Shown here one piece after another: positions 28,958 to 36,624 of a stretch of DNA of 38,969 nt. Position 1 is the first letter of the stretch. Every line of letters begins with the position of its first letter. Both the position numbers and the translations under genes were made by a program. Source of the DNA: a virus; the IMG/VR virus record IMGVR_UViG_3300049203_000146, positions 1 through 38,969 of that record, one strand, 5' to 3'. The notes beneath the pieces were generated by a model, which saw nothing but the letters and a program-made list of their open reading frames with translations, did not search any database and was not told the DNA's origin.

Positions 28958-30166
28958 TCAGGCACCGGCCACGCGGCAGGCCCACTCGGGACGGAGCAGG
29001 CTCCAGCCGAACAGGATGTCGATGCGGAAGATTTCCTGGTCATTGATGACGTCGTACGTCTGGATGAGACGCATCGAGATGCCTTCCATGGTCTTGCGCG
29101 AGATTTTCGGCGCGGAGACCATGGGCATGTCGACGGTCACCAGGGTGGCGAACGCGGGATGGAACACCAGGTTCTGGGCGTACTGGGTCGACGCCGTGGT
29201 ACCGGACACGAAGGACACGGCCTGGCCGGACACGGCCCCCGCGCTCGTCATGTTTTGGTAGTTGCCACTGGTGATGATTTCCGGGGACACGGTCAGGGTG
29301 CCGGCGCCGGAGCCGTTCAGGGTCACGTCCGCGGTGACCACGAACTGCTGGAGCTTGCCGGTCGAGGTCCGGGTTTCCAGGTTGAACGCGTAGCAGCTCG
29401 CGACGGTGACGACCGCGCCGGCCTTGACGGTGCCGCCGGCGGTGCCACCGGTGATGGCCAGGCTGCTGCCCGAGGTTGCCGTGGCGCTCAGGGTGCCGAG
29501 GGCGGTGGCCGTGCCGTTCGTGAACCGGGGCACGTTCTGGGACATGTTGAAGTCCAGGCCCATCGCGTGGCCCATGGTGCCGTTCTTGTACTGCTTGTCG
29601 ATTTCCGACGAGGCGTTGAACAGGCCCTTGAGCGCGTCGACGGTTTCCACCTCGGCGTCCTCGTTCATGATGGCGACCAGCTTATCCCCCTTCGGGACGC
29701 TGTACTGGTTCAGCTTGGCCTTGGCCTGCAGCCACACCTTGTGGGTGTTCGGGTCGGTGCCCGGGGTGCCCACGTGGTTGTAGATGCCGGGAAAGGCGGT
29801 CGCGTAGCCCGCGAGGTCGACCTGGCTGGCGAGCTCCGCCATGGCGGGCTTGATGTACCGCTTGGAGTACTCGTCCAGGCTGAGGGCCATGTCGGACGAG
29901 TTGAAGGGCCACGCCACGTGCCGCTGGGTCGCGACCAGGATGTCCTTCTTTTTCTCGGTGATGGTGTTCACGGAGAGGGTGCGGCCCGAGGCCGACGTCA
30001 TCCGCACGGGCTCGCGCACGCGCAGGGTGTCGCCGATTTTGGCGCCGCTCTTGGCGAAGTAGTCGTCGTACTGGCGGTCGACCGAGCGGCCGAGCACCAG
30101 GTTATTGTGGAACTCCATCAGCGACTCGTTGGTCAGCTGGTCGGTGTTGAGAAGGGTCTGGGACAT
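28958..30166 (-). CDS. major capsid (coat) protein, P22 gp5-like
   Basis: 402 residues from ATG 30166, AAGGA before it. The N-terminal arm (SQTLLNTDQLTNESLMEFHN), the segment VRMTSASGRTLSVNTITEKK, AWPFNSSDMALSLDEYSKRY and the C-terminal part LVFHPAFATLVTVDMPMVSA, then YDVINDQEIFRIDILFGW are typical of the P22 coat family with the HK97 fold. The Gly/Thr/Ser-rich stretch at about residues 230-340 corresponds to the inserted I-domain. The scaffold gene lies directly upstream and a strong terminator follows. Confidence 0.92.
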   Translation of the reverse strand: MSQTLLNTDQLTNESLMEFHNNLVLGRSVDRQYDDYFAKSGAKIGDTLRVREPVRMTSASGRTLSVNTITEKKKDILVATQRHVAWPFNSSDMALSLDEYSKRYIKPAMAELASQVDLAGYATAFPGIYNHVGTPGTDPNTHKVWLQAKAKLNQYSVPKGDKLVAIMNEDAEVETVDALKGLFNASSEIDKQYKNGTMGHAMGLDFNMSQNVPRFTNGTATALGTLSATATSGSSLAITGGTAGGTVKAGAVVTVASCYAFNLETRTSTGKLQQFVVTADVTLNGSGAGTLTVSPEIITSGNYQNMTSAGAVSGQAVSFVSGTTASTQYAQNLVFHPAFATLVTVDMPMVSAPKISRKTMEGISMRLIQTYDVINDQEIFRIDILFGWSLLRPEWACRVAGA

Positions 30167-30175
30167 GATAAATCC

Positions 30176-31003
30176 TTACTTGATGAGGCCGCGGGCGCGC
30201 CGGTACTCTTCCAGCGACATGTTTGCACCGAGGTCGGGTTTCGACTTGGCCCCGTCACCCTTGACCGGCGCCACGGGGGGCTTGGCCTTGGACACGGGAA
30301 CTTCCGGGGGTTTAATCCCCCCCGTGAGGATTTTGGACTCCAGCTGCCCGATCCGCCGTGCTTGGCCGATGGGGGAGAGCGACGCGATTTCATGCGCCTC
30401 GTCGGGGTTCTTGGCAAGGTGGTAGGCGATTTGGGGGCCCACGTCGCTCTCCATGATGGCCATGGTAAGCTCGGGGGTGAGGTCCACCTTGGCGGCCGAA
30501 ACGACGGCCTGCCAGTCGGTGAACTCCTTGGTGACCTCCGCGACACGCGTGCTCCAGGCGTCGGTCAGGGTATTCATGTACTCCTGGTCCAGCTTGGACA
30601 GCGTGCGGGTGGTCTTGTCCTCCATCGCCTTGTACGGGGCCAGCTTCTGGCGGAGTTCCGCCATGGCCGCCCGGTACTCGTCCTCGGTTTTGAAGTCCGA
30701 GGGCTTCGGGGGTTCCTCGCCGGTAATTTCGCGGATTAGTTCGCGCGTACCGCTGGCGTCCTTCTCGGCGTGCCGGCGCTGGGCCGTAATTTCGCTGAGA
30801 CGCTCCTGGTAGCGGTTGCGCTTGGGACGCGCCGGCTCCTCGGGCTTCTTTTCCCCGTCGTTTTCCTTGCCTTTTTCCCCCTCCGCGGGGGCCGACTTGT
30901 TCTCCTTCTCGGGTTGTTCGTTGACCTTTTCCGCGGCTTCCTTCTCAGGGGCCGGGGTTTCGGGGAGCACGGGCTGCTGATTATCCTGATTTTCACTGGA
31001 CAT
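30176..31003 (-). CDS. scaffolding protein, P22 gp8-like
   Basis: 275 residues from ATG 31003, inside the last bases of the portal gene. The first 90 residues are highly charged and disordered (Glu, Lys, Pro), followed by helical segments (RNRYQERLSEITAQRRHAEK, DEYRAAMAELRQKLAPYK) and a basic C-terminus (SLEEYRRARGLIK) where P22 scaffold carries its coat-binding helix-turn-helix. Position between portal and coat is standard. Sequence similarity to gp8 is low, so the call rests on composition and order. Confidence 0.8.
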   Translation of the reverse strand: MSSENQDNQQPVLPETPAPEKEAAEKVNEQPEKENKSAPAEGEKGKENDGEKKPEEPARPKRNRYQERLSEITAQRRHAEKDASGTRELIREITGEEPPKPSDFKTEDEYRAAMAELRQKLAPYKAMEDKTTRTLSKLDQEYMNTLTDAWSTRVAEVTKEFTDWQAVVSAAKVDLTPELTMAIMESDVGPQIAYHLAKNPDEAHEIASLSPIGQARRIGQLESKILTGGIKPPEVPVSKAKPPVAPVKGDGAKSKPDLGANMSLEEYRRARGLIK

Positions 31004-33209
31004 TGGGGTCTCCAACGGATTGTGCCGATGCATCGGGCATCGTACCGGCCCCCGGGTCATTCGCGGGTCCCGGCGGGGGTAAATCCGGGGTCGCGGGTTC
31101 ATTTCCGGACGGCGGCAGGGCCATCTCGGCAAGTTGGTTGACGGCGTCAATCAGGTGCATGACCTGCTGCTTTGTCGCCTGAATTTCCTGGGTCAGGGCG
31201 TCCACGACGCTGCCCTCGGCCTTCTCGGCGTTGAGGCCTTGCGCCTCCGCCTTGGCAATTTCAAGCTCGACCTTGGCGCGGGATTCCTGCTCCTTGATGT
31301 CCAGCTCACGGGACTTGAGCTGGAGCTCGCCGTCCTTGTTCTTCTGGGCTATTTCGAGCTCCTTGGCCTTGGCGGACACCTCGTCCAGCTGGGCCTTGAG
31401 CTCGTTGATGATGCCCTCGGCGTGCTTCTCGAACGCGTCGAGCTCGGGGTTGTCCTTCTCCTCGCCCTCCTCGGCGGCGATGACCTCGGGGGGCAGGGTG
31501 GCCTTGAACCGCTTGGCAACCTTGTCGCGGTTCTTGATGTCCATGTTCTCGACCAGCACGTCCATGAGGAGCGCGCCGGCCTGCGGGTTGGCCCCGATGA
31601 TGTTCGAGAGCTTCTCGACGGCCTGCTCTCGGCGGGTCTGGTCGCCGGCGCCCACGTCCACCTCGATGCCATACTTGCCGGTGTTGAGGTCGAGGAACTT
31701 GGTCTCCCCGCTCTTTTCGTCCTTAAATTCCTGGTTGATTTTGATGACCTTGGCCACGCCGTCCTCGCCCAGGACCCGGAGGGCGTAGGGGGTGTCGATG
31801 ATGTGGCAGTGCAGGTCGACCAGGATGCGGCCGGCGTGCTTCAGGGACATGGAGGCGTTGTCGATGAAGTCGTAGGTGGCGATGTTGCCCTGGGCCTGGC
31901 GGGCCAGGATGGCCTTGCCGCTGGTCTCGTTCGACTGCGCGCCCAGGGAGGGGTCGTAGAGGCTGGAGGTGGTCTTGACGTCCTCGGACGCGACCATCAT
32001 GTAGCGCTCGATGGTCGGGTCGCCGGAGGAGTGGTCCGCGCGCTGGGGCGGCGGGAGCAGCTGGCCGCCCAGGGTCTTGGGCTTGTACAGCAGGACCGGG
32101 ATGTTCTTGACGTTGGCTTCCTTCCAGAACTTCTGGTAGGGCTCCGTCTGGCCCTCGGCCGCGACCCAGGGGGCGATGGGTGCCAGGGCGATGCGCTCCA
32201 CCATCTTGGACGACATGTAGTTGTACATGCGGTTGGCGTCCTTGGAGTTGCGCGTGATGCCGCGGAAGTCGAGCTTGCCGTCCACGAAGGACTCACGGCC
32301 CCAGATGGGGACGACGGGGATGAAGCGGGTGTTCAGCTCCTGGATGGGCTGGTCGCTGTACTCGCCCTGGATGAGCTTGCCGGCGCAGAGCTTGGCCCAC
32401 TTGGCCACCGGCCGGCAGGTCTTGCGGTCCGCCTTGATGAGGCCGGACGCCTTGAGGTTCGCCAGAATCATCTGGTCAACGCTGGAGCCGAGGAACTTCT
32501 TGCCGTCGGCCAGCTGGTAGAGGCGGTCGTCGACGTCCTCAATCCAGAACAGCTCACCGACCCGGATGCCGTCGCCGTTCCGCCAGACCTTCATGCGCTC
32601 GCCCTGGGGCAGGGAGTCCTTGGGCCGGACCCCCAGGCGCTCGGCGGCGGCCTCGGAGATTTCGTCCACGATGGACACGATGCGGGCGTCGCTGCCGTCC
32701 ACCTCGTGGGAGTCGGGGTCCCACATCACGGACAGGGGGTTGCGGATGCGGCGGACGCGGGCGACCTGCTGGAAGGAGTCGAAGTCCTCGTACTCGGTGT
32801 CGACGCGGAAGAAGCCGAAGCCCGCGCGGACGGCGCACTCGAACGCCCACATGTAGGCGAAGCGGGCGTTGGACTGGTACTCGACGTCGCGGATGAGGTG
32901 CAGGTGGGCCTCGGCCACGTCCGGGTCACCGTCGTCCCCGACCGGCTTGACGTTGATGGCCAGCTTCTGCTGCTTGGCCTCGTTGACGATGCGGCGCACG
33001 TTCGGGTCAATCTTGTTCACGACGAGCATGGGGCGCTTGCTGTCCGCGGCCCGCTCGTTCTTAACGTCGGTGGGCCACATGTCACCGTGCGAGAACGAGT
33101 TGTCGTCCTCGTAGTTCTTGCGGATGTCGCTGAAGAAGTCCTCCGACTTCTTGAAGGCGTCCTCGAACAGCGCGACGGCGTCCTTCTCGTCACGAACCTG
33201 GTTGCTCAC
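30993..33209 (-). CDS. portal protein, P22 gp1-like
   Basis: 738 residues from GTG 33209 (GTGA overlap with the terminase C-terminal frame). The start VALFEDAFKKSEDFFSDIRK, the segment RPMLVVNKIDPNVRRIVNEA, then FAYMWAFECAVRAGFGFFRV and RNPLSVMWDPDSHEVDGSDA match the P22 portal family. The C-terminal 200 residues are a long charged coiled coil (AKELEIAQKNKDGELQLKSR), like the P22 barrel, ending in a Pro-rich tail. It forms the dodecameric DNA channel and docks the terminase. Confidence 0.9.
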   Translation of the reverse strand: MSNQVRDEKDAVALFEDAFKKSEDFFSDIRKNYEDDNSFSHGDMWPTDVKNERAADSKRPMLVVNKIDPNVRRIVNEAKQQKLAINVKPVGDDGDPDVAEAHLHLIRDVEYQSNARFAYMWAFECAVRAGFGFFRVDTEYEDFDSFQQVARVRRIRNPLSVMWDPDSHEVDGSDARIVSIVDEISEAAAERLGVRPKDSLPQGERMKVWRNGDGIRVGELFWIEDVDDRLYQLADGKKFLGSSVDQMILANLKASGLIKADRKTCRPVAKWAKLCAGKLIQGEYSDQPIQELNTRFIPVVPIWGRESFVDGKLDFRGITRNSKDANRMYNYMSSKMVERIALAPIAPWVAAEGQTEPYQKFWKEANVKNIPVLLYKPKTLGGQLLPPPQRADHSSGDPTIERYMMVASEDVKTTSSLYDPSLGAQSNETSGKAILARQAQGNIATYDFIDNASMSLKHAGRILVDLHCHIIDTPYALRVLGEDGVAKVIKINQEFKDEKSGETKFLDLNTGKYGIEVDVGAGDQTRREQAVEKLSNIIGANPQAGALLMDVLVENMDIKNRDKVAKRFKATLPPEVIAAEEGEEKDNPELDAFEKHAEGIINELKAQLDEVSAKAKELEIAQKNKDGELQLKSRELDIKEQESRAKVELEIAKAEAQGLNAEKAEGSVVDALTQEIQATKQQVMHLIDAVNQLAEMALPPSGNEPATPDLPPPGPANDPGAGTMPDASAQSVGDPNVQ

Positions 33210-34201
33210 GCGCCCATCCAGCTGTTGGAGGACGGCATGTACAGGCCCGGGGTGCCGTCGTCATCGTTGTCCTTGACCGGGGCCAGGTTCGTCGCAATTT
33301 CCAAGGCGCCCATGATGGCGTAGCGGGTGGCGTCCATCAGATGGTCGTTCTTCTTGACAACCTTGCCCTTCTCGTCGCGGCGGTAGAGGCGCGCCTCGGC
33401 GAACCAGTCGCTGCAGGACGCGAACACCTTCAGGCGGCCGGTCGCGAGCCGCTGCCACATCTCGAGCAGGCCCGCCTCGACGGCGTTGTTGGCGTTCACC
33501 AGGTTCAGGCCCTCGTCGAGGTAGATGTCGATGACCTTCTTGCCGTCCACCTGGCTGCGGCCGTTGGCGGCGGGGTCGATGGCGCCCGGAATCCAGTCGC
33601 CCGGGGCCTTGATGGCCTTGGCGTGGACCGTGGGCTCCACCTCACCGCGCTTGTAGGTGCGGTAGACGTACATGACGTCCGTGTCGCGGTCATGGGCAAT
33701 GTGCGCCGCGGCGGTCCAGTTCCAGCCCACGTCCATGCCGAAGTTCTTGAACCAGTGCGCGGGCACCGGAAAGTCCAGGACCTTGTAGTCGTCCTCGGGG
33801 ATGGGGAGGATGGCGCCGGCGCCGAGCTGCGGGATGCCCTTGGAGCGGGCGTCGCGCTGGAACGGCGGGATGCTGGCGAGCAGCTCCGCCTTCTGCTTGG
33901 CGGACAGGTGGGGGACGTCGTCCCAGGTCGCCATGACCACGAACTTGTTCATCGGGTGGACCTCGGCCAGGTAGCAGTCGTAATAGTCGCACTCCTCGAG
34001 GCCGACGTACAGGCTCGGCGCGACCCAGGGGCGTTCCCACGCGGGGCCACCGTCGCGGGAGGTGTCGGGGTCGACGTGGACCGGGGGCAGGTGGAAGACG
34101 GGTTGGAAGGCCTCATGCCGGGTCCCCGTGGGCGCGCACGCCAGGGTCCAGGTCAACGCGACCAGGCAGCCGGCCGTCCTCCAAAAACGACATAACGACA
34201 T
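33206..34201 (-). CDS. terminase large subunit, C-terminal nuclease part (second reading frame)
   Basis: This frame carries the terminase nuclease half: FVVMATWDDVPHLSAKQKAE, PPFQRDARSKGIPQLGAGAI, GMDVGWN, GAIDPAANGRSQ and KNDHLMDATRYA, with acidic residues in the usual metal-binding places. The ATG at 34201 is only the first in this frame; residues encoded upstream of about 34112 overlap the other frame and look non-native. About 60 residues (from EAFQPVFHLPP to EVHPM) separate the frame junction from the conserved domain, longer than usual, yet with strong third-position GC. Expression needs a +1 shift from the ATPase frame, an independent start, or the sequence has an indel. Confidence 0.75.
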   Translation of the reverse strand: MSLCRFWRTAGCLVALTWTLACAPTGTRHEAFQPVFHLPPVHVDPDTSRDGGPAWERPWVAPSLYVGLEECDYYDCYLAEVHPMNKFVVMATWDDVPHLSAKQKAELLASIPPFQRDARSKGIPQLGAGAILPIPEDDYKVLDFPVPAHWFKNFGMDVGWNWTAAAHIAHDRDTDVMYVYRTYKRGEVEPTVHAKAIKAPGDWIPGAIDPAANGRSQVDGKKVIDIYLDEGLNLVNANNAVEAGLLEMWQRLATGRLKVFASCSDWFAEARLYRRDEKGKVVKKNDHLMDATRYAIMGALEIATNLAPVKDNDDDGTPGLYMPSSNSWMGA

Positions 34202-34871
34202 CAGACATCCCCATGAGCGGCGTGAAGGTGAGCACGACGAGCCCGTCGGTCGTCATGGTGCGGAGCAGGCACTCCGTGTAGATGTCGAGCGGCGGCTCCT
34301 CGTCTAGCCATACGTAGTCCATCTCATCGCCCTGAAACGCCTGCCGGCGCTGGTCGTAGGACTTGAGGAAGAGGGTTGAGACGCCGCCGGCGACGTGCTG
34401 GACGTAGACGACCTCGAAGGCGTCGGGCACGCCGGTCTTGGGGCGCTTGTCCACGATGGCGCCGCCGGGGACCAGGCCGGTGCCGAGGTCATGGACGGGG
34501 CCGAGAAGCTTCCCCTGAATGATGTCGCGGGTGGTCTTGGCCGTGTCGCCCGCGGCGGTCGCGACGACGGGCTTGTCGAAGCGGCGGCCGGCCCACCAGT
34601 GGGGGTAGTTGCCGGTGAGGTGGCAGACGAGCTCGTAGCCGCCGGCCACGGTCTTCCCGACGCGGTTGCCCGCCATGAAGCACCGCTCACGGTATTGGGT
34701 GCCGGCGGCAAAGAACTCGAGGTGGCGCGGGTAGAGCTCACGGCGCAGGCTCCCCGTGTCCGGGAACATCCTGTTGTGCAGGTTCTTCCGGCGCCGTTCC
34801 CTCTCCGCCAGGAGTTCCTCCATCGTCGGAAAGTTCGCCAGCAATTGCGATAAGCTGCTCGAGCTTGTCAT
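34113..34871 (-). CDS. terminase large subunit, N-terminal ATPase part (first reading frame)
   Basis: 252 residues from ATG 34871, overlapping the small-subunit gene by 134 bases. The packaging ATPase motifs are Walker A AGNRVGKT (67-74) and Walker B MDYVWLDEE (184-192), followed by the coupling segment LVVLTFTPLMGMSDVV. The frame stops at TGA 34115-34113, just where the nuclease half should continue; that half lies in the +1 frame. A GGGG run (plus-strand 34124-34127, CCCC) a few codons before the stop would let tRNA-Gly re-pair after a +1 slip. A later start at the in-frame ATG of MEELLAERERR is also possible. Confidence 0.8.
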   Translation of the reverse strand: MTSSSSLSQLLANFPTMEELLAERERRRKNLHNRMFPDTGSLRRELYPRHLEFFAAGTQYRERCFMAGNRVGKTVAGGYELVCHLTGNYPHWWAGRRFDKPVVATAAGDTAKTTRDIIQGKLLGPVHDLGTGLVPGGAIVDKRPKTGVPDAFEVVYVQHVAGGVSTLFLKSYDQRRQAFQGDEMDYVWLDEEPPLDIYTECLLRTMTTDGLVVLTFTPLMGMSDVVMSFLEDGRLPGRVDLDPGVRAHGDPA

Positions 34872-35178
34872 CGGGGAGCTCCGGCAGCTTGCTGAAGTTG
34901 ATGGGCTTTGACGTGCCGTTCGCGGTCTCCCCGCCGTCGATGGCCTGGGGTTGCTTCCGGTGCAGGTACGGGGCGGCGGCCTTGGCGCAATCCGACCGAA
35001 GCATCTTCGGGTTTTCCTTGTCGAGCATCTCCCGCACGAGCCACTCGAGGGGCGTCGGGTCGCCCGATTCCTCGAGCTTGCGCAACAGCTCGTCCGCCAC
35101 GTTCCGCGACACGCGGTTCGTCTTGTTGAGGGCTCCCTTTGGGCGGCCGGCGGGACGGTGGCCAGGTTGAAAAGGCAA
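34738..35178 (-). CDS. terminase small subunit (probable), TTG start
   Basis: Proposed start TTG at 35178 with AGG ten bases upstream and the promoter at 35228-35199 just before; an in-frame ATG at 35313 lies upstream of that promoter and would add an atypical N-terminus. The 146-residue protein begins MPFQPGHRPAGRPKGALNKT, the basic start common in phage small terminases, then has a helical core (NVADELLRKLEESGDPTPLE, MLRSDCAKAAAPYLHRKQPQ) and an acidic Gly/Pro tail. It lies directly upstream of the large subunit. Small terminases recognise the packaging site on phage DNA. Confidence 0.75.
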   Translation of the reverse strand: MPFQPGHRPAGRPKGALNKTNRVSRNVADELLRKLEESGDPTPLEWLVREMLDKENPKMLRSDCAKAAAPYLHRKQPQAIDGGETANGTSKPINFSKLPELPDDKLEQLIAIAGELSDDGGTPGGEGTAPEEPAQQDVPGHGEPAP

Positions 35179-35198
35179 TGAGAATCGACCTATTAATA

Positions 35199-35228
35199 AA
35201 TATACGCACTTTGCGCGCAAAAGTACAC
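35199..35228 (-). promoter_or_regulatory. promoter of the structural arm, GTGTAC-N18-TATATT (minus strand)
   Basis: On the minus strand GTGTAC (35228-35223) is followed after exactly 18 bases by TATATT (35204-35199), identical in both elements and spacing to the plus-strand promoters at 1902 and 38116. Upstream are TGTCGTGA (35247-35240) and TGTCGCAA (35259-35252). The predicted start near 35192 leaves about 14 bases of leader before TTG 35178. No comparable promoter was seen inside the structural arm, so it may drive all minus-strand genes. Confidence 0.7.
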
Positions 35229-35313
35229 ACAAAAGCGCGTCACGACAAAACTTGCGACAAAAGGGAAACCGGGGTTCGCCCTCACGCCGCTTGTCGCGAA
35301 AGTACTTGTTCAA

Positions 35314-35482
35314 ACAACCAATGTAGGGCCCCTATGCCCTTTCCTATATAGGAAGATATTAAATTATAACTTTAAGTATAAGTAGATTTAAAATAATGAT
35401 TTAATAAGTCCCTATATAGCTTTAAAAATGAGGGGGCCCTATATGCCTTTTTGACAAATAAGGGTCAAATGTCCGCCGTGCA
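35314..35482. other. AT-rich control region, candidate origin
   Basis: Bases 35341-35430 contain only 17 G or C in 90, against a window that is strongly GC-rich. They include a perfect 14-bp palindrome TTCCTATATAGGAA (35341-35354) and a second CCTATATAG (35410-35418), and are flanked by similar elements GGGCCCCTATGCC (35326-35338) and GGGCCCTATATGCC (35434-35447). TTTGAC (35450-35455) and GTCAAA (35464-35469) form a further inverted pair. Easily melted DNA between divergent arms with repeats suits a replication origin or an UP-element-rich promoter region. No gene is visible. Confidence 0.55.
35341..35354. repeat. perfect 14-bp palindrome TTCCTATATAGGAA
   Basis: The 14 bases are identical to their reverse complement and sit at the left edge of the AT-rich stretch. 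A partial copy (CCTATATAG) occurs about 67 bases to the right. Such paired sites are typical of a dimeric DNA-binding protein. Confidence 0.6.
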
Positions 35483-35506
35483 TGTCGCAATGACCACGTT
35501 GCGACA
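35483..35506. promoter_or_regulatory. operator-like inverted repeat TGTCGCAA-N8-TTGCGACA
   Basis: TGTCGCAA (35483-35490) and TTGCGACA (35499-35506) are exact reverse complements with an 8-base spacer. The right arm overlaps the -35 area of the leaderless promoter at 35528. Single copies or near copies of the 8-mer recur at 1871, 1886, 2875, 4476, 4534, 5929, 35252, 35292 and 38047, mostly next to promoters. This suggests a binding site for one regulator acting at several promoters. Confidence 0.6.
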
Positions 35507-35527
35507 CCTTTTGGCCACACCTTGTGG

Positions 35528-35533
35528 TATATT
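35528..35533 (+). promoter_or_regulatory. -10 box of a leaderless promoter
   Basis: TATATT at 35528-35533, preceded by TGG, is followed by six bases (ATCTAC) and then ATG 35540. The expected transcription start is the ATG. TTGCGACA begins 29 bases before TATATT, as at the 4505 promoter. Confidence 0.65.
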
Positions 35534-35539
35534 ATCTAC

Positions 35540-35971
35540 ATGCGAACGCCCATCCGTAAAACCTACCTGTCCCTCGACACCGTCGCGCACATCAAGCGCC
35601 TCTTCCCCCGGCTCCAGGACTTCTGGCGCCAGCACGTCGACCGCCAGGACATGTCCATGCCCACCTTCTACAGCATCATGCGCGGCGAGCCGGGTAGCGA
35701 CGAGCACCTCGAGGTCATCGAGCGCGCCTTCTCCGACTGCCTGGCCAGCGACGTGACCCTGGCCCCCGACTCGCGCGCCGTGGCCGACCTGCGCCGCTGC
35801 GTGACGCCCTGGTGGCTGCGCGCCTCCCAGGACGACTGGGATAAGGAGGCGGGCCACGCCACCCGCGTCGCCACGTCCGCCCAGTTCGACACCATCCGCG
35901 CCGAGCTCATCCGCCTCGGCATCCTCGACGCGCACGGCTACCCCATCAAACGCCAGGAGGTCCCCCGGTGA
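35540..35971 (+). CDS. leaderless candidate transcription regulator (143 aa)
   Basis: Start ATG 35540 lies at the predicted +1 with no ribosome site. The segment DMSMPTFYSIMRGEPGSDEH followed by LEVIERAFSD resembles a helix-turn-helix of the Cro/repressor type (helix, turn at RGEPGS, helix), about residues 37-66. The rest is helical with Trp-rich (CVTPWWLRASQDDWDKEAG) and a C-terminal helix (AQFDTIRAELIRLGILDAHG) that could dimerise. Position beside the divergent promoters and the TGTCGCAA palindrome makes it the best candidate for their regulator; this is inference. It overlaps the next gene as GTGA. Confidence 0.65.
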   Translation: MRTPIRKTYLSLDTVAHIKRLFPRLQDFWRQHVDRQDMSMPTFYSIMRGEPGSDEHLEVIERAFSDCLASDVTLAPDSRAVADLRRCVTPWWLRASQDDWDKEAGHATRVATSAQFDTIRAELIRLGILDAHGYPIKRQEVPR

Positions 35972-36510
35972 ACCCGCACAACTACCAGATGCCCCTCGAC
36001 TACTACCAGAACCTCATGGAGGTCGCCGGCCTCGCCGCCCTGGCCTTCCGGGGCATCACCCTCCGCTGCCACGGGGTCGACGTCACGCCCAACGAGGCCC
36101 TGCTCCTCGCGCTCGGCGGCCACGTGGCCCGCTACAACGCGCCCGCTGACACCCACGACCTCGACCCGGACTGCGTGCCCGGCTGGGCCCTGCACGTCCA
36201 GGCCGTCATCCCGCCCGGCATGGCCACGTCCCTCGCCGTCCTGCTAAGAAGCCTCCAGCAGCGCCACATGGCCAACAAGCTGGCAAGCGCGGGACTTCGC
36301 GCGGCCCCCACGCCGCCGTCGACGTTCCCGCCCAACAACCCGGGCCCCGGGCAGACGACGGTCCACATCACAGACCCGTGCGACCCCCACTGGACCCCGG
36401 CCCAAATCTCCGAGGCCCTCGGCCAGCCCCCGCGGGGTTGCACCTGCGCCGCGCACTGGAAGGCGTTCAAGACGCACGCCACGCGCTGCCCGCTGAACGG
36501 GAGGGCCTGA
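35968..36510 (+). CDS. hypothetical protein (180 aa), GTG start
   Basis: GTG 35968 overlaps the upstream stop, with CAGGAGG just before. The protein begins MNPHNYQMPLDYYQNLMEVA, has a helical Ala/Leu-rich middle (NEALLLALGGHVARYN, SLAVLLRSLQQRHMANKLA), a Pro-rich linker and a C-terminal Cys/His cluster (DPCDPHWTPAQI, PRGCTCAAHWKAF, HATRCPLNGRA) that may bind zinc. No family is recognised. It is probably translated with the candidate regulator. Confidence 0.6.
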   Translation: MNPHNYQMPLDYYQNLMEVAGLAALAFRGITLRCHGVDVTPNEALLLALGGHVARYNAPADTHDLDPDCVPGWALHVQAVIPPGMATSLAVLLRSLQQRHMANKLASAGLRAAPTPPSTFPPNNPGPGQTTVHITDPCDPHWTPAQISEALGQPPRGCTCAAHWKAFKTHATRCPLNGRA

Positions 36511-36513
36511 CCC

Positions 36514-36624
36514 ATGCGTCGCAACCTGCCTCTCGCCGTCGGCGCCGCGCTCACCCTCATCGGGATGTTCGGCCTCGCGTTTTGCGTCGTGCTCGCCCTC
36601 TCGCTCCGGTGGGGGCTGTCGTGA
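36514..36624 (+). CDS. 36-residue predicted membrane peptide
   Basis: ATG 36514 lies three bases after the previous stop, with GGGAGGG upstream. The peptide starts MRRNLPLAVGAALTLIG and continues hydrophobic (LAFCVVLALSL) to RWGLS: two basic residues, then one long or two short membrane segments. It overlaps the next gene as GTGA. It is the first of four consecutive tiny genes. The function is unknown. Confidence 0.5.
   Translation: MRRNLPLAVGAALTLIGMFGLAFCVVLALSLRWGLS

Noticed and set aside
31134-33323. Long open frame (729 codons) on the plus strand opposite the portal gene
   Set aside because: The product is a Leu/Gly/Val/Asp-rich mirror translation without domains, while the minus strand encodes a recognisable P22-like portal.
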